Shown here: piece after piece, positions 51,420 through 62,274 of the stretch
Layout: each line of letters opens with the position of its first letter
Position numbering within the stretch: position 1 is the stretch's first letter
Origin: Undibacterium sp.
GTDB lineage: Bacteria > Pseudomonadota > Gammaproteobacteria > Burkholderiales > Burkholderiaceae_D
Direction of reading: 5' to 3'
Assembly (NCBI GenBank): GCA_030645915.1
Contig: JAUSNO010000018.1
Span: 62,001-126,000 of the forward strand
DNA: 64,000 bases
Notes under the pieces: model-generated
Seen by the model: the letters and a program-made list of their open reading frames with translations, nothing else
What the model was told of the DNA's origin: nothing
Databases searched by the model: none
Program-made: the position numbers and the translations under genes

Positions 51420-51619
51420 GTTGGCTCTCGTACAGATTTTTGTTTGGTACTGGCGCAAGCCTTGCGACAATCGCATACTCCACCGTGTATAGCTTAATTA
51501 TTTTCAATCACGCAATAGATACGTGCGTAATGAGCATTATGTTTGACATACTCCCCATATTTAATAATAAGGAAGTGAAATTCGCTTACTTAATCTGGTG
51601 CAAAAAGACTGATCTGGCC

Positions 51620-52636
51620 TTATGCCCGCGCGACTCGCAAGCCCAATTGCAGCATGGCATCCCATGCATCGCCGGCAAATTTACTGGCACGCAAACCCTT
51701 GACCATTTTATCGACTTGCGCCGCCTCTTGCAGCGCAGCCTGCAAAGTCGCCAGACTCACCCGTTGTAATGCCGGCCCCATCAATTTTTCTCGCGGGCCC
51801 CAGATGCGATATTCCTTCAGCATCACGCCCAGTGGACGCCCCTGCGCCATGCCCGATTTAAGCTTGAGCAAAGTGCGCAGCTCTTCTGCCACCGCCCACA
51901 ATATCAGCGGCAGCGCTTCGCCCTCGCCTTTCAAGCCATCGAGCATGCGCACCAGTCGTGCCACATCGCCGGCCAGCATTGCCTCGTTAAGCTTGAAGAC
52001 GTCGTAACGCGCGACATTGAGCACGGCATCATGGATCACCTCAAAACTGAGTTTGCCTGCCGGATGCAATAGTCCCAGTTTCTGAATTTCCTGATGCGCT
52101 GCGAGTAAATTACCCTCCACCCTATCGGCAATGAAATCGAGACTTTGCCGGTCCACGCTTTGACCTTGTGACGACAAGCGCTGCGCTATCCAGTTGGGCA
52201 AAGCGGCACGCTCTACCAATGGAATATCGATATACACCGCCGCCTGCTGCAGGCTAGCCACCCAGGCCGCTTTCTGCGTCGCCCAGTCCAATTTTGGCAG
52301 CGTGATCAGGGTCAGATTATCGGGCGATAAATTGGCGACATAATCCTGCAACGCCGCACCGCCATCCTTGCCCGGCTTGCCCGTCGGGATGCGCAGATCG
52401 ATCAGTTTTTTATCACCAAACAGCGACTGCGATTGATTTGCGGCCAGCAATGCACCCCACTTGAAACTGCGCTCTACGGTGAGTATTTCGCGCTCTAAAA
52501 AACCCTGCGCTTTAGCGGCGCGACGGATTTTATCGGCAGCCTCTAACGCGAGCAGATACTCGTCGCTGGTGATCACATACAGAGGTGCCAGCGTTTTTGC
52601 CAAGTGTCCGTCGATCGCATCAAAACGCAGTTGCAT
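51620..52636 (-). CDS. holA: DNA polymerase III delta subunit
   Basis: 338 residues. The N-terminal domain begins MQLRFDAIDGHLAKTLAPLYVITSDEYLLALEAADKIR, the HolA pattern, with a degenerate ATPase core. The central KKLIDLRIPTGKPGKDGGAAL and the C-terminal helical collar (EAMLAGDVARLVRMLDGLKGEGEALPLILWAVAEELRTLL) follow. Delta is the wrench of the clamp loader that opens the beta clamp. The gene follows lptE at 4 bp, as in most Proteobacteria. Confidence 0.95.
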   Translation of the reverse strand: MQLRFDAIDGHLAKTLAPLYVITSDEYLLALEAADKIRRAAKAQGFLEREILTVERSFKWGALLAANQSQSLFGDKKLIDLRIPTGKPGKDGGAALQDYVANLSPDNLTLITLPKLDWATQKAAWVASLQQAAVYIDIPLVERAALPNWIAQRLSSQGQSVDRQSLDFIADRVEGNLLAAHQEIQKLGLLHPAGKLSFEVIHDAVLNVARYDVFKLNEAMLAGDVARLVRMLDGLKGEGEALPLILWAVAEELRTLLKLKSGMAQGRPLGVMLKEYRIWGPREKLMGPALQRVSLATLQAALQEAAQVDKMVKGLRASKFAGDAWDAMLQLGLRVARA

Positions 52637-52640
52637 AAAA

Positions 52641-53189
52641 TTAGTCCATTTTCAATACAGCAAGACGGCGCATGATCTGCTGCACCAGATCGCTTTGCAT
52701 GTCGCGGTAGAGCAAGCCCTCCTCCGCTTCCTTGGCAAGTACCTGCGTTTCGTTAAAGCTGATATTGCGCTTCAAACTGATGACAGTCGGCGCCAGCATT
52801 TCTTTTCCAGCCTTATCCCTGACACGAAAACGCAAGGTGTAGGCTAAATTATATTCACGCACCCGCCCTTGGCTATTGAGTGAAAGAATAGTCTTTTCAC
52901 GCGTTTCGCCCAGAACTTCGAGCACCACTTCCGAATTGCCGGCATCGGTCGACACCAGTGTTTTGCCATTGGCACGTATGTTTCTCTTTAGCTCGCCACC
53001 CAAGGAAGAACTATCAGGGAAACCGACATAAATACTGGCGAAGGGAAACGTGACTGGCCCGCGCAGTGCAAAGCCGCAGCCAGACAGGATCAGCAAACTC
53101 AGGACGGCACCAATGCCGACTGAAGTAGGCCGTAGTGCGCGAAGTTGTTGAGCGAAGTTAGACAGGAAGTTAGGCACGGAGTTAGTCAT
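52641..53189 (-). CDS. lptE: LPS-assembly lipoprotein LptE
   Basis: 182 residues from the ATG at 53189. A hydrophobic signal ends in the lipobox LSGCGFALRG, so the protein is a lipoprotein. The mature part matches LptE/RlpB: GPVTFPFASIYVGFPDSSSLGGELKRNIRANG, then Y-N-L-A-Y-T-L-R and a helical C-terminus. It plugs the LptD barrel in the outer membrane during LPS insertion. It lies between leuS (13 bp) and holA (4 bp) in the conserved block. No strong ribosome-binding site is seen, in line with coupling to leuS. Confidence 0.92.
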   Translation of the reverse strand: MTNSVPNFLSNFAQQLRALRPTSVGIGAVLSLLILSGCGFALRGPVTFPFASIYVGFPDSSSLGGELKRNIRANGKTLVSTDAGNSEVVLEVLGETREKTILSLNSQGRVREYNLAYTLRFRVRDKAGKEMLAPTVISLKRNISFNETQVLAKEAEEGLLYRDMQSDLVQQIMRRLAVLKMD

Positions 53190-53202
53190 AATAGAGTGAC
53201 GA

Positions 53203-55848
53203 TCAGGCGACAATGTTAACCAGCTTGCCGGGCACGATGATGACTTTTTTCGGCGTTCCTTCAAAAAACCGTTGCGCACTTTCATTCTCCAATGCCAGGG
53301 CTTCTATCGTCGCTTTATCGGCATCTTTGGCGACCGTAATACTGCCGCGCAATTTGCCGTTGACCTGAATCATCATCTCGATTTCAGTCTGCACCAGCGC
53401 AGCATCATCGACTTGCGGCCAGGCTGTATTGAGGATGTCGGTGAAAGCGGTTGCGTAAGCCAACTCTTCCCACAACACATGCGTCAGGTGCGGACAAGCC
53501 GGATACAAGACGCGCAACAAGATGCCAAAGGCTTCACGCAAGGCCGCCGCATGGCCGGCACCTTCAAGCTTGAAGGCTTCCAGCGTGTTCAGCAATTTCA
53601 TCGCGCCGGAGACCACGGTGTTGTACTGCATGCGCTCGTAATCGTAGCTGACCTGACGCAAGATCGTGTGTACTTCACGGCGCAGGGTTTTACTGTCTGC
53701 GCTCAACTCGCCACTGACCTTGCCGGCAGTACGCAACAGGTCTGCGTTCTTGAAACCAAAATTCCAGACGCGGCGCAGGAAACGGTGCGCGCCTTCGACG
53801 CCGGAGTCATTCCATTCCAGCGTCTGCTCAGGCGGCGAGGCAAACATCACGAACAGGCGTGCGGTATCGGCACCATACTGGTTGATCAGCTCTTGCGGAT
53901 CAACGCCATTGCTCTTGGATTTGGACATGGTGGTCATCTCGTATTCGAGCTTGGACCCATCCGATTTCAATGTCGCACCAGTGATCTGACCCTGCTCGTT
54001 AGTGATGACGTTGACTTCTTCTTCCCAGAAATAATTCTTACCGGCGCCTTCAGGTTTCTGGAAGAAAGCGCCTTTCAACACCATGCCCTGCGTCAGCAAT
54101 TTGGCGAAAGGTTCATGCGCATCGATCAGCTTCAGATCGCGCATGACCTTGGTCCAGAAGCGCGCATACAGCAGATGCAAAATCGCGTGTTCGATCCCTC
54201 CGATGTACTGATCCATCGGCATCCAGTATTTGCTGCCTTCGGCCACCATCGCCTTATCGTTGCTGGCGTCGCAATAGCGCATGAAATACCAGGAACTATC
54301 GACGAAGGTATCCATGGTGTCGGTTTCGCGCTTGGCTGGCTTGCCGCAACTTGGGCAGTCTACATGCAAGAAATCCAGGCGCTTATTCAGCGGATTGCCT
54401 GAACCATCGGGAATGCAATCTTCCGGCAAGACGACAGGTAAATCTTTTTCCGGCACCGGCACCGCACCGCAGGCATCGCAATGAATGATAGGGATAGGCG
54501 TACCCCAGTAGCGCTGGCGACTGATGCCCCAGTCGCGCAGACGCCAGGTGGTTTTCTTTTCGCCCAGTTCTTTTGCTGCCATCAATTCAGCGACTTTGCC
54601 GACCGCCTGTTTGCAGCTCAAGCCATCGAGATCGCCGCTGTTAATTGTCAGGCCGCGCTGCTTGTCGCCATACCATTCCGCCCAGGCATCGGTAGAATAA
54701 GTTTCGCCTTCCAGAGCGACGACTTGCTTGATAGGCAAATTGTATTTTTTCGCAAACAGGAAATCACGTTCGTCGTGTGCAGGTACGCCCATGACCGCGC
54801 CGTCGCCGTAAGTAATTAGCACGTAGTTGCCGACCCAGACTTCGACCTGCGCGCCAGTCAATGGATGCGTGACGAACAAGCCGGTTGGCTGGCCCTCTTT
54901 TTCACGCAAGGCAAGTTCCGCTTCCGTCGTGCCGCCTTTTTTGCATTCTTCGATGAAGGCAGCCAAACCAGGATTACTCGCAGCGGCATGCGTCGCCAAT
55001 GGATGTTCCGGTGCCACAGCACAGAAAGTGACGCCCATGATGGTGTCGGCGCGCGTGGTGAACACGTACATCTTGCCATCTTGAATCAGCTTGCCGCCGG
55101 CGTTCTTAATGTCGTGCGTGAAGGCGAAACGCACACCTTCGGATTTGCCTATCCAGTTTTCCTGCATCAGCCGCACCCGCTCTGGCCAGCCAGACAGATA
55201 ATTCGGATCTTCAGGATTGGCAACCGCCGACAATAACTCTTCAGCGTAGTCAGTGATGTTCAGATAGTAACCAGGGATTTCGCGCTTCTCGACCAGAGCA
55301 CCTGAGCGCCAGCCGCGGCCATCGATCACCTGCTCATTAGCGAGCACGGTCTGGTCGATCGGATCCCAGTTGACGACTTGGGTACGGCGTTCGCAAATGC
55401 CGGCTTCCAGCATTTTCAGAAACAGCCATTGATTCCATTTGTAGTATTCCGGTGAGCAAGTGGCGATTTCGCGCGACCAGTCTATCGCCAGGCCCATCGC
55501 TTGCATCTGGGTTTTCATGTAGGCGATATTGTCGTACGTCCACTTGGCGGGCGGCACCTTGTTCTTGATCGCGGCGTTTTCTGCCGGCAGGCCGAAAGCA
55601 TCCCAGCCCATCGGCATCAGGACGTTGTAACCATTCATGCGCAACTGGCGCGCCAGCATGTCATTGATCGTGTAATTGCGCACATGGCCCATGTGCAGCT
55701 TGCCCGACGGATAAGGCAGCATGGAACAGGCGTAGTATTTACCTTTAGGGAAACGCGTATCGTTTTCTACCGCTTTATAAGCGTCAATTTTCTTCCAATG
55801 GGTTTGCGCAGATTGCTCGACTTCAGATGGGGTATATTTTTCTTGCAT
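53203..55848 (-). CDS. leuS: Leucyl-tRNA synthetase
   Basis: 881 residues, full length. Class I signatures: [11 protein letters not shown] (HIGH) at about residues 42-52 and MSKSKSNGV (KMSKS) in the second half. The editing domain is present between them ([21 protein letters not shown] with the Thr-rich hydrolytic site and Asp in DERD). It carries a zinc-like Cys cluster (CDACGAVP ... CPSCGKP), and the C-terminal [14 protein letters not shown] domain. It charges tRNA-Leu. The reading frame is preceded by exbD at 110 bp and followed by lptE. Confidence 0.97.
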   Translation of the reverse strand: MQEKYTPSEVEQSAQTHWKKIDAYKAVENDTRFPKGKYYACSMLPYPSGKLHMGHVRNYTINDMLARQLRMNGYNVLMPMGWDAFGLPAENAAIKNKVPPAKWTYDNIAYMKTQMQAMGLAIDWSREIATCSPEYYKWNQWLFLKMLEAGICERRTQVVNWDPIDQTVLANEQVIDGRGWRSGALVEKREIPGYYLNITDYAEELLSAVANPEDPNYLSGWPERVRLMQENWIGKSEGVRFAFTHDIKNAGGKLIQDGKMYVFTTRADTIMGVTFCAVAPEHPLATHAAASNPGLAAFIEECKKGGTTEAELALREKEGQPTGLFVTHPLTGAQVEVWVGNYVLITYGDGAVMGVPAHDERDFLFAKKYNLPIKQVVALEGETYSTDAWAEWYGDKQRGLTINSGDLDGLSCKQAVGKVAELMAAKELGEKKTTWRLRDWGISRQRYWGTPIPIIHCDACGAVPVPEKDLPVVLPEDCIPDGSGNPLNKRLDFLHVDCPSCGKPAKRETDTMDTFVDSSWYFMRYCDASNDKAMVAEGSKYWMPMDQYIGGIEHAILHLLYARFWTKVMRDLKLIDAHEPFAKLLTQGMVLKGAFFQKPEGAGKNYFWEEEVNVITNEQGQITGATLKSDGSKLEYEMTTMSKSKSNGVDPQELINQYGADTARLFVMFASPPEQTLEWNDSGVEGAHRFLRRVWNFGFKNADLLRTAGKVSGELSADSKTLRREVHTILRQVSYDYERMQYNTVVSGAMKLLNTLEAFKLEGAGHAAALREAFGILLRVLYPACPHLTHVLWEELAYATAFTDILNTAWPQVDDAALVQTEIEMMIQVNGKLRGSITVAKDADKATIEALALENESAQRFFEGTPKKVIIVPGKLVNIVA

Positions 55849-55958
55849 GACGGCTCAATAGTGACAAATTCGGATAAAAGCGGGGGGGATTACCGGGAAC
55901 CTTGGATTATAACTGCTTCAGTGGGAATTCCAGAAACTCTGGCGTGCTGCGGGCTGGT

Positions 55959-56396
55959 CTATTTTTTATCGGTGCGAGGGGATTTTGCTTCTATAGCGAA
56001 GCCGATCTTACTTAATCCCTGTGCCTGCGCTGTGGCCATGACTTGTGCGATGACCTCATAGCGGGTTTCTTTGTCTGCGCGCAGCAGCAATTCTGGCTGG
56101 GGATTTTTCTTGGCCAGCAGCGCCAATCGCGCATCAAGCTCACTCAATTTCAACAACTCTGACTCCAGATACAGTGCACCTCTGGCGTCGAAAGAGAGCG
56201 TAATGGTTTCCGCTTGCATCGGCGCAGCAACCGATTGTGCTTTCGGCAATTCCAGCTGAATGGCATGATTCATCAGTGGCGCGGTGATAATGAAGATCAC
56301 CAACAAGACCAGCATGACATCCACCATAGGTGTCACATTGATATCCGACATGGCCGTCATCTGCTTGTCTGAACTGCTGAATTGTCCGAATGCCAT
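55959..56396 (-). CDS. ExbD/TolR-family biopolymer transport protein
   Basis: 145 residues with one N-terminal membrane helix. DINVTPMVDVMLVLLVIFIITAPL contains the Asp that takes part in proton flow in ExbD and TolR. The periplasmic domain follows. Together with the TolQ/ExbB homologue just upstream it forms a proton-driven motor. No tolA, tonB or pal gene is beside it, so whether it powers TonB receptors (two are in this window) or the Tol system cannot be decided from the sequence. Confidence 0.92.
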   Translation of the reverse strand: MAFGQFSSSDKQMTAMSDINVTPMVDVMLVLLVIFIITAPLMNHAIQLELPKAQSVAAPMQAETITLSFDARGALYLESELLKLSELDARLALLAKKNPQPELLLRADKETRYEVIAQVMATAQAQGLSKIGFAIEAKSPRTDKK

Positions 56397-56409
56397 CTTT
56401 AGCTCTTCT

Positions 56410-57066
56410 TCAGTTCTTCACCAGATGCGCCTGCAAATCATAGGCAAAGGCATCAAGTTCAGCCAAGGTAATCCGATTGATGCGATTAAAAGCGTTGTAA
56501 GCCAGCACAGCGGGAATCGCCACGACCAAGCCCAGCGCAGTCATGATGAGAGCCTCGCCAACGGGGCCTGCAATCTGGTCTATCTGCACGGCGCCTGATA
56601 CAGCAACCGTGGTCAGTGCATGATAAATACCCCAGACCGTGCCAAGAAGCCCAACAAAAGGTGCCGTTGCGCCTATGGATGCAAGCAACGTCAAGCCAGT
56701 CTCCAGTTTGACGATCACCTGATTCATCTGCTGCCGAAGTACACGGGTAATGACATTCGAAGCCGTGGATTGCGCATTTAGCGTTTGCGCATTTTTAGTC
56801 GCATCTAGCGATTCCATTCCTTGTCGGGCAAGGGATGCAAAAACATCCTCTTTATCCGCCTCTGCCAGTAGCGCAAGCGCATCGGGCATCGTGGGTGCTT
56901 TCCAAAAAACCAGCAACGCAGGCGCGGCGCGGCGGATACGCCAGAACGACCATGCCTTGGACAGGATCGTATACCAGCTCACCAAAGACATAATCAGCAG
57001 CACGTAGAAGACCAGATGGCTGATTTCATCTACCTGCGTCCAATAAACTGAGATAGCAGATGACAT
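56410..57066 (-). CDS. ExbB/TolQ/MotA-family proton channel protein
   Basis: 218 residues with three membrane helices. GLTLLASIGATAPFVGLLGTVWGIYHAL in the second helix region and VGEALIMTALGLVVAIPAVLAYNAFNR are the diagnostic TolQ/ExbB blocks. It forms the pentameric proton channel around the ExbD-type dimer and drives TonB- or Tol-dependent work at the envelope. The ExbD-like gene starts 13 bp downstream, and dapB lies upstream. Confidence 0.94.
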   Translation of the reverse strand: MSSAISVYWTQVDEISHLVFYVLLIMSLVSWYTILSKAWSFWRIRRAAPALLVFWKAPTMPDALALLAEADKEDVFASLARQGMESLDATKNAQTLNAQSTASNVITRVLRQQMNQVIVKLETGLTLLASIGATAPFVGLLGTVWGIYHALTTVAVSGAVQIDQIAGPVGEALIMTALGLVVAIPAVLAYNAFNRINRITLAELDAFAYDLQAHLVKN

Positions 57067-57083
57067 GCTGACTTTCGCTAGTG

Positions 57084-57902
57084 TTAATTCAGACCAAGCA
57101 CATCGAACATATCGAACAAGCCAGTTTTCTTATCTGCCAAAAACCTTGCAGCGCGCAGACTGCCGTGGGCGTAGGTCACCCGACTCGATGATTTGTGGGT
57201 GATCTCAACACGCTCGCCGATTCCGGCAAACAGGACGGTGTGATCACCGACAATATCGCCGCCACGGATAGTGGCGAAACCGATAGACGACGGATCACGT
57301 TCGCCGGTAACACCTTCACGAGAGAACACGCCTACCTCGTTCAGATCGCGCCCCAAGGTATCGGCAATCACTTCGCCCATTTTTAAGGCGGTACCGGAAG
57401 GTGCATCCACTTTGTGCCTGTGATGCGCCTCGATGATTTCTATATCGTAGCCATGAGAAAAACTCTTCGCCGCCATTTCAAGCAGCTTCAAGGTGACATT
57501 GACACCCACGCTCATATTGGGCGCAAAAACTATTGCGGTCTTTTCAGCGGCAGCGGCAATGGCAGCCTTACCAGCATCATCAAACCCTGTGGTACCGATA
57601 ATCATCTTGATGCCGTGCTCGGCACAGTAGTCCAGATGTTTAAGGGTGCCTTCGGGCCGGGTAAAATCGATCAAGAAATCTGCCTTACCCAATGCTTTGG
57701 CGATGTCAAACTCGATCAGTACACCAGCGGGCTTACCCAAAAAACTTGCCGCATCAGTGCCAATAAAAGGAGATGAACTCACATCCAGGGCGCCCGTCAA
57801 CACCGCATCTTCTGCAGTATCAATAGCTTCAATTAACATCTTGCCCATGCGTCCTGACGCGCCAGCCACCGCAATTTTCATTGGTGTCGATAATATTGCC
57901 AT
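57084..57902 (-). CDS. dapB: 4-hydroxy-tetrahydrodipicolinate reductase
   Basis: About 272 residues from the ATG at 57902 (a GTG at 57908 and an ATG at 57881 are also in frame). The nucleotide-binding motif [18 protein letters not shown] begins at about residue 8. The catalytic region reads [23 protein letters not shown], with His-His and Lys as in DapB, followed by [18 protein letters not shown]. It reduces the dihydrodipicolinate precursor with NAD(P)H in lysine and diaminopimelate synthesis. It follows bamE by 14 bp. Confidence 0.96.
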   Translation of the reverse strand: MAILSTPMKIAVAGASGRMGKMLIEAIDTAEDAVLTGALDVSSSPFIGTDAASFLGKPAGVLIEFDIAKALGKADFLIDFTRPEGTLKHLDYCAEHGIKMIIGTTGFDDAGKAAIAAAAEKTAIVFAPNMSVGVNVTLKLLEMAAKSFSHGYDIEIIEAHHRHKVDAPSGTALKMGEVIADTLGRDLNEVGVFSREGVTGERDPSSIGFATIRGGDIVGDHTVLFAGIGERVEITHKSSSRVTYAHGSLRAARFLADKKTGLFDMFDVLGLN

Positions 57903-57916
57903 ATTCACTTGCCTCT

Positions 57917-58450
57917 TTATTTTTTAGCAGGAGTCTCGCTGACCGGTGTCGATTCTGCTTTAGCGCCAATTGCAGAACTGGTGATATGCGCCAGATATTC
58001 TTTTTCGCTAGGCAGATTTCCACCTTCAAAACGTGCCACCGTATTGTTCTTGAATATGACGGTAACGCGACTGGTGATCAATTCGCCATTTGGCTTAAGT
58101 AGACGGAAAGGATAATCCCAGCGATCTTCGTGAAACATGTCGGTCAACAAAGCCGTACCCAGCAAAAAGCGCACTTGTTCACGCGTCATGCCCTCTTTTA
58201 ACTGCGACACCATTTCCTGAGAAATGAAATTACCCTGTTGAACAGTGATTTTGTACGGTGAAATATAACTAAAAAGCTTGTTTAAACCGGTTGGCGCAAT
58301 CACTTGTGTGTCGCGCCCATCAGTCTTTAATCCGGTAGTGCCAGGTTTCACGGGCTCATTTGACGCGCAGCCAGAAAGCAAAATAGCCAAGGCCAGACCG
58401 GCAAATCCGCCGACTTTGCTGCGGGACGTTTCGTTTAATAACAATTGCAT
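57917..58450 (-). CDS. bamE: Outer-membrane assembly lipoprotein BamE (OmlA/SmpA)
   Basis: 177 residues from the ATG at 58450, preceded by GAGG; a longer frame to 58531 is not used. The signal ends in the lipobox LLSGC. The BamE domain is recognisable by [45 protein letters not shown] polar tail of about 35 residues ends PVSETPAKK. It stabilises the BamA-D complex that inserts outer-membrane proteins. It is divergent from fur, the standard arrangement in many beta- and gammaproteobacteria. Confidence 0.94.
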   Translation of the reverse strand: MQLLLNETSRSKVGGFAGLALAILLSGCASNEPVKPGTTGLKTDGRDTQVIAPTGLNKLFSYISPYKITVQQGNFISQEMVSQLKEGMTREQVRFLLGTALLTDMFHEDRWDYPFRLLKPNGELITSRVTVIFKNNTVARFEGGNLPSEKEYLAHITSSAIGAKAESTPVSETPAKK

Positions 58451-58574
58451 AAAAACCTCAATATATTGAGCAACACTGTAGGGCCTGCCAAGATCATATA
58501 AGATGACGATATAAATAAAAGCCGGCGCCAAAACCCTATATCATAAAGCAGATAGCACTTTTTTGACCGAAAAC

Positions 58575-59012
58575 ATGACGAATACGACTTCAAACCTTAA
58601 ATCAAGCGGCCTGAAAGCCACTTTGCCACGCCTCAAAATTCTGGAAATTTTTCAGAGTAACGAAGTACGTCATTTGACAGCAGAAGACGTCTATAAGATC
58701 CTGCTCAATGAAAATATGGATGTCGGACTGGCGACGGTGTATCGCGTGCTGACGCAATTTGAGCAGGCGGGTTTATTAAATCGCAATCATTTTGAAACCG
58801 GCAAAGCGATTTTTGAATTAAACGAGGGATCGCATCACGATCATCTGGTTTGCCTGGATTGCGGCAAAGTGGAAGAGTTTTACGACGAGCAAATTGAAAA
58901 AAGACAGAACGCTGTCGCAAAAGAACGCGGTTTCACCATTGCAGAACATTCGCTTGCCTTATACGGCAACTGCATCAAAACCAACTGCGAACACAAAAAC
59001 AGAAAATCGTAG
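58575..59012 (+). CDS. fur: Ferric uptake regulator
   Basis: 145 residues from the ATG at 58575 (a TTG at 58563 is also in frame). The winged helix comes first ([32 protein letters not shown], then [19 protein letters not shown]). The metal-binding and dimer domain has [18 protein letters not shown] and ends [12 protein letters not shown], giving the CxxC and C-x4-C type structural zinc ligands. With Fe2+ it represses iron-uptake genes. It is divergent from bamE and converges with the receiver-protein gene at 8 bp. Confidence 0.96.
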   Translation: MTNTTSNLKSSGLKATLPRLKILEIFQSNEVRHLTAEDVYKILLNENMDVGLATVYRVLTQFEQAGLLNRNHFETGKAIFELNEGSHHDHLVCLDCGKVEEFYDEQIEKRQNAVAKERGFTIAEHSLALYGNCIKTNCEHKNRKS

Positions 59013-59020
59013 GAAGTCCT

Positions 59021-59431
59021 TTATCTCAATGAACCTGCATCGCGGACCGAACGCACTTTTGTCGCTACCGACTGTACGGTATCAAGCACTTTTTTTGCAT
59101 TAAACGGTTTAATGATATAGCCACTGATACCAGACTTAACGGCCTCTGAGACCGTTTCCTGGTCAGTGTTGGCGGTTACCATCAAGATTGAAACATCCGG
59201 AGAAATCAGTCTGATACTTTTCAGGGCTTCCAGTCCACTGACCTTTGGCATAATGACATCAAGCAAAATGATATTGGGCTTGAGCTTAGTGACCATTTCA
59301 AGAGCAACATCGCCATCTGTTGCCTCACCAATCACATTGTAGTCATCACTGCGCAAGATAACGCGTAAGGTTTCACGCGTCATGTCGTTATCATCCACGA
59401 TAAGAATCGAGATATCTTTATTATTTGCCAT
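59021..59431 (-). CDS. Stand-alone CheY-like response-regulator receiver protein
   Basis: 136 residues, a single receiver domain. ILIVDDNDMTRETL gives the N-terminal acidic pair, NIILLDVIMPKVSG the phosphorylated Asp at about residue 58, MVTANTD the Thr/Ala switch and IIKPFNAKKV the conserved Lys. There is no output domain, so it acts through protein contacts as CheY does. No histidine kinase is adjacent. It lies between hrcA (9 bp upstream) and the end of convergent fur, and may share the hrcA transcript. Confidence 0.92.
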   Translation of the reverse strand: MANNKDISILIVDDNDMTRETLRVILRSDDYNVIGEATDGDVALEMVTKLKPNIILLDVIMPKVSGLEALKSIRLISPDVSILMVTANTDQETVSEAVKSGISGYIIKPFNAKKVLDTVQSVATKVRSVRDAGSLR

Positions 59432-59440
59432 AAAATTTGG

Positions 59441-60460
59441 TTATTGACTCAGTGCGTTAGATAAAAGCTTGGCGGTGATATCAACTATTGGAATCACGCG
59501 TTCATAAGCCATACGTGTAGGCCCGATTACCCCTAGTGTCCCTACAATTTTACCATTGATCTCATAGGGAGCAGTGACAATACTCATCTCTTCCATCGGT
59601 ACCAGCTGAGATTCTCCTCCGATAAAAATCTGTACGCCAGACGCCTTGCTGGAGACATCAAGCAATTGCATCAAACCGGTTTTTTGTTCAAACATATCGA
59701 ACAACTTGCGCAAGGATGTCATATTCGATGACAAGTCCGCCACGTTCAACAAATTACGCTCGCCTGAAATAACGACTTCATCTGCCTGCTCCGCCATGGC
59801 ATCACTGCCAGCCTCAACCGCAGCTTGCATCAAACAGGTCATATCGTCACGTAATTGACGCAATTCGTGATTAATGCGTTGACGCGCATCATCAAAACTT
59901 AGCCCACCAAAATTTTGATTGAGATAATTTGCAGCCTGTACAAGCTGAGATGAGTTGTAGTCAACCTCCGTTAACAACAGGCGATTGTGCACTTCCCCCG
60001 TAGGTGCAACGACCACCAGCAAGATGCGCTTTTCGGAAAGCCGCAGAAACTCTACCTGTCGAAAAATTGACTCTTGCCGCGAGGTCATCACCACACCAGC
60101 AAATTGCGATAGCGAAGATAAAACCTGAGCAGCGTTGGCAATAATTTTCTGGGGGGAACCGGAAAGATAGCGGGATTGCATGCGAGATTCCAAAGCTACT
60201 TCGTCTATCTCCTGAACCGTCAGCAGTTGATCAACAAACATGCGATAGCCACGCGGCGTTGGCACCCTTCCCGCAGACGTGTGCGGGCTGGCGACAAAAC
60301 CCATTTGCTCCAGATCTGACATGACATTGCGTATCGTCGCAGGCGACAAATCAAGGCCGGATATTTTGGATAGCGCACGAGAACCCACCGGTTGGCCGTC
60401 GACAATATATCGCTCGACCAAGGCCTTCAACAAAGTTTGTGCACGAATATCTAATTGCAT
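59441..60460 (-). CDS. hrcA: Heat-inducible transcription repressor HrcA
   Basis: 339 residues. The N-terminal winged helix reads [50 protein letters not shown]. The central GAF-like and inserted domains follow, with [17 protein letters not shown] and the C-terminal [33 protein letters not shown]. HrcA represses groE and dnaK operons at CIRCE sites. No CIRCE element (TTAGCACTC-N9-GAGTGCTAA) is visible upstream, so autoregulation here is not shown. Confidence 0.96.
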   Translation of the reverse strand: MQLDIRAQTLLKALVERYIVDGQPVGSRALSKISGLDLSPATIRNVMSDLEQMGFVASPHTSAGRVPTPRGYRMFVDQLLTVQEIDEVALESRMQSRYLSGSPQKIIANAAQVLSSLSQFAGVVMTSRQESIFRQVEFLRLSEKRILLVVVAPTGEVHNRLLLTEVDYNSSQLVQAANYLNQNFGGLSFDDARQRINHELRQLRDDMTCLMQAAVEAGSDAMAEQADEVVISGERNLLNVADLSSNMTSLRKLFDMFEQKTGLMQLLDVSSKASGVQIFIGGESQLVPMEEMSIVTAPYEINGKIVGTLGVIGPTRMAYERVIPIVDITAKLLSNALSQ

Positions 60461-60565
60461 AGGTTCATTTTCGACATGTATTTGAACAAATAAGAATAAA
60501 TTTTAATTAAAATTTTACCGCTTTGATGCAATTGATCAAAAGCAAATAATCAGATTAATCAGCGG

Positions 60566-61252
60566 TTACAAGCATTTTAGGACCTCATGCAGATTGCTAA
60601 CAATAGCATCGGGCCGGACATGACTGTGCGGCGTGTCGTCCAGGTTTAACTGCTGACGATTCATCCATACGCCTTGCATACCAACTTGTTGCGCACCGAA
60701 CACATCAAGTACAAGATCATCCCCGACATAAATTACCTGCTCTGGCAACAAGCCTAGTTCACTGCATGCCGCCAGAAAAATCCGTGGATCGGGCTTGGCG
60801 CAACCAAAACGATGCGCCGCCAATGAAACTTTGAAATAGGAAGAAATACCTATTTCGTGCAAATCGGCAAATCCGTTTGAAATGCTTCCGAGTACAGCAT
60901 GCTCGCCCAGCATCGACAAACCCGCTAACACATCGTCATACAAACTAACCTGATTGCGCGCATCGGCAAACACGGCCATCGCCTGATCGGCCTTGTCGAC
61001 ATCCTCGCCCAACTCCCGGAAAACATGACTCAACAAGGTGTGTCGCAAGCTCCACAAATCGTATTCAAACCTGGGGTTGGTTTTCACCAATGCGTTTCTG
61101 CGAAGGCGCAGCTGTTCAATCGAATATTGTTGCGATACCTGCGGCACATGGATTGCCATCCACGCCTGCAAGGTCGATTCGGCGTGTTGTATCACCGGAC
61201 CGACAGGCCACAAGGTCTCGTCCAAATCGAATATCACGCCTTTAATACGCAT
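60566..61252 (-). CDS. HAD-superfamily hydrolase
   Basis: 228 residues. Motif I is VIFDLDETLWPVG with the Asp nucleophile and the second Asp. Motif II Ser lies in LGSISNG. Motif III Lys is near GCAKPDP, and motif IV is VGDDLVLDVFGAQQVGM. The inserted four-helix cap is of the C1 type, as in phosphoglycolate phosphatase and YjjG-like nucleotidases. It dephosphorylates a small metabolite; the substrate is unknown. It is divergent from nadK with a 79-bp gap that must hold both promoters. Confidence 0.9.
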   Translation of the reverse strand: MRIKGVIFDLDETLWPVGPVIQHAESTLQAWMAIHVPQVSQQYSIEQLRLRRNALVKTNPRFEYDLWSLRHTLLSHVFRELGEDVDKADQAMAVFADARNQVSLYDDVLAGLSMLGEHAVLGSISNGFADLHEIGISSYFKVSLAAHRFGCAKPDPRIFLAACSELGLLPEQVIYVGDDLVLDVFGAQQVGMQGVWMNRQQLNLDDTPHSHVRPDAIVSNLHEVLKCL

Positions 61253-61331
61253 AGCATTTCACTTTTCTTATTCAAAACGCGGTTAATTATGTTCTAATCT
61301 TGCTCACCCATGCGATCAATCCTAGTACTTT

Positions 61332-62225
61332 ATGACTTCTTCTGCAAAAACCATCGCACTAGTCGGTAAGTACAATGCCCCTGGCATTACCGAATCCATC
61401 TTAGAACTAGCTGAGTTTTTAGAACTAGCCGGTCATACCGTGATATTTGAGTCCGAAACAGCGCTCAATATGGAGCTGCAAGGCTTCAATGTGATGGCTG
61501 TGCCAGACATCGGCAAATGCGCAGACGCCGCAATTGTTGTCGGCGGAGATGGCACCATGCTGGGCATCGCGCGGCAGCTTGCTCCTTACGACGTACCCTT
61601 GATAGGCATCAACCAGGGCAGGCTTGGGTTTATCACGGATATTCCCCTCGACAGAATGATACCTTCCATTACAGAAATGCTGGATGGAAAATATGTCTCG
61701 GAAAAACGCAGCCTCTTGCAAGCAATCGTGGTCAGGGATGGTAACCAGATATTCAGCGGCATGGCATTTAACGACATCGTCGTGTCGCGCGGCGCCGGGT
61801 CGGGGATGGTTGAATTGAGTGTCAACGTTGACAATCACTTCATGTACAACCAGCGCTCAGACGGCCTGATTGTTTCGACCCCAACCGGCTCCACCGCTTA
61901 CGCCTTATCCGCCGGAGGGCCTTTATTGCATCCAAACTTATCCGGCATCGTGATGGTGCCGATCGCGCCACACGCCTTATCGAACCGGCCGATAGTCTTG
62001 CCCGATTCGAGTGAAATTTGCATAGAGATTGTTGCGGGACGCGACATCAGCGTCAATTTCGACATGCAATCCTTCGCCAGTTTACTGTACCAGGATCGCA
62101 TCATCATCAATCGTTCCTCCCATACAGTGACCTTCTTACACCCCGAAGGTTGGAACTACTACGACACCTTGCGGGAAAAACTGCACTGGAACGAGTACCC
62201 TTCGGTAGAAGGCGCTTTACGCTAA
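61332..62225 (+). CDS. nadK: NAD kinase
   Basis: 297 residues. The catalytic [13 protein letters not shown] motif is at about residues 77-89, then [32 protein letters not shown] and [17 protein letters not shown], the complete NAD kinase signature. It makes NADP+ from NAD+ and ATP. recN follows at 49 bp on the same strand, a conserved neighbour in betaproteobacteria. A 14-bp palindrome (61820-61833) inside the gene matches the one at 844 but lies in coding sequence and is treated as chance. Confidence 0.97.
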   Translation: MTSSAKTIALVGKYNAPGITESILELAEFLELAGHTVIFESETALNMELQGFNVMAVPDIGKCADAAIVVGGDGTMLGIARQLAPYDVPLIGINQGRLGFITDIPLDRMIPSITEMLDGKYVSEKRSLLQAIVVRDGNQIFSGMAFNDIVVSRGAGSGMVELSVNVDNHFMYNQRSDGLIVSTPTGSTAYALSAGGPLLHPNLSGIVMVPIAPHALSNRPIVLPDSSEICIEIVAGRDISVNFDMQSFASLLYQDRIIINRSSHTVTFLHPEGWNYYDTLREKLHWNEYPSVEGALR

Positions 62226-62274
62226 AATAGCCGCTGTTTTTTCCGATATTTTTACTTCAATAAATTACCTCCCT

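Noticed and set aside
53272-54402. Plus-strand open frame of 376 codons opposite leuS
   Set aside because: Antisense shadow of leuS; composition and lack of motifs do not support a gene.
60461-60565. CIRCE operator before hrcA
   Set aside because: The inverted repeat TTAGCACTC/GAGTGCTAA is not present in the upstream gap.
61820-61833. TGTCAACGTTGACA inside nadK, identical to the palindrome at 844-857
   Set aside because: It encodes the conserved S-V-N-V-D of NAD kinases, so the match is best explained by codon use; only the upstream copy is kept as a possible site.
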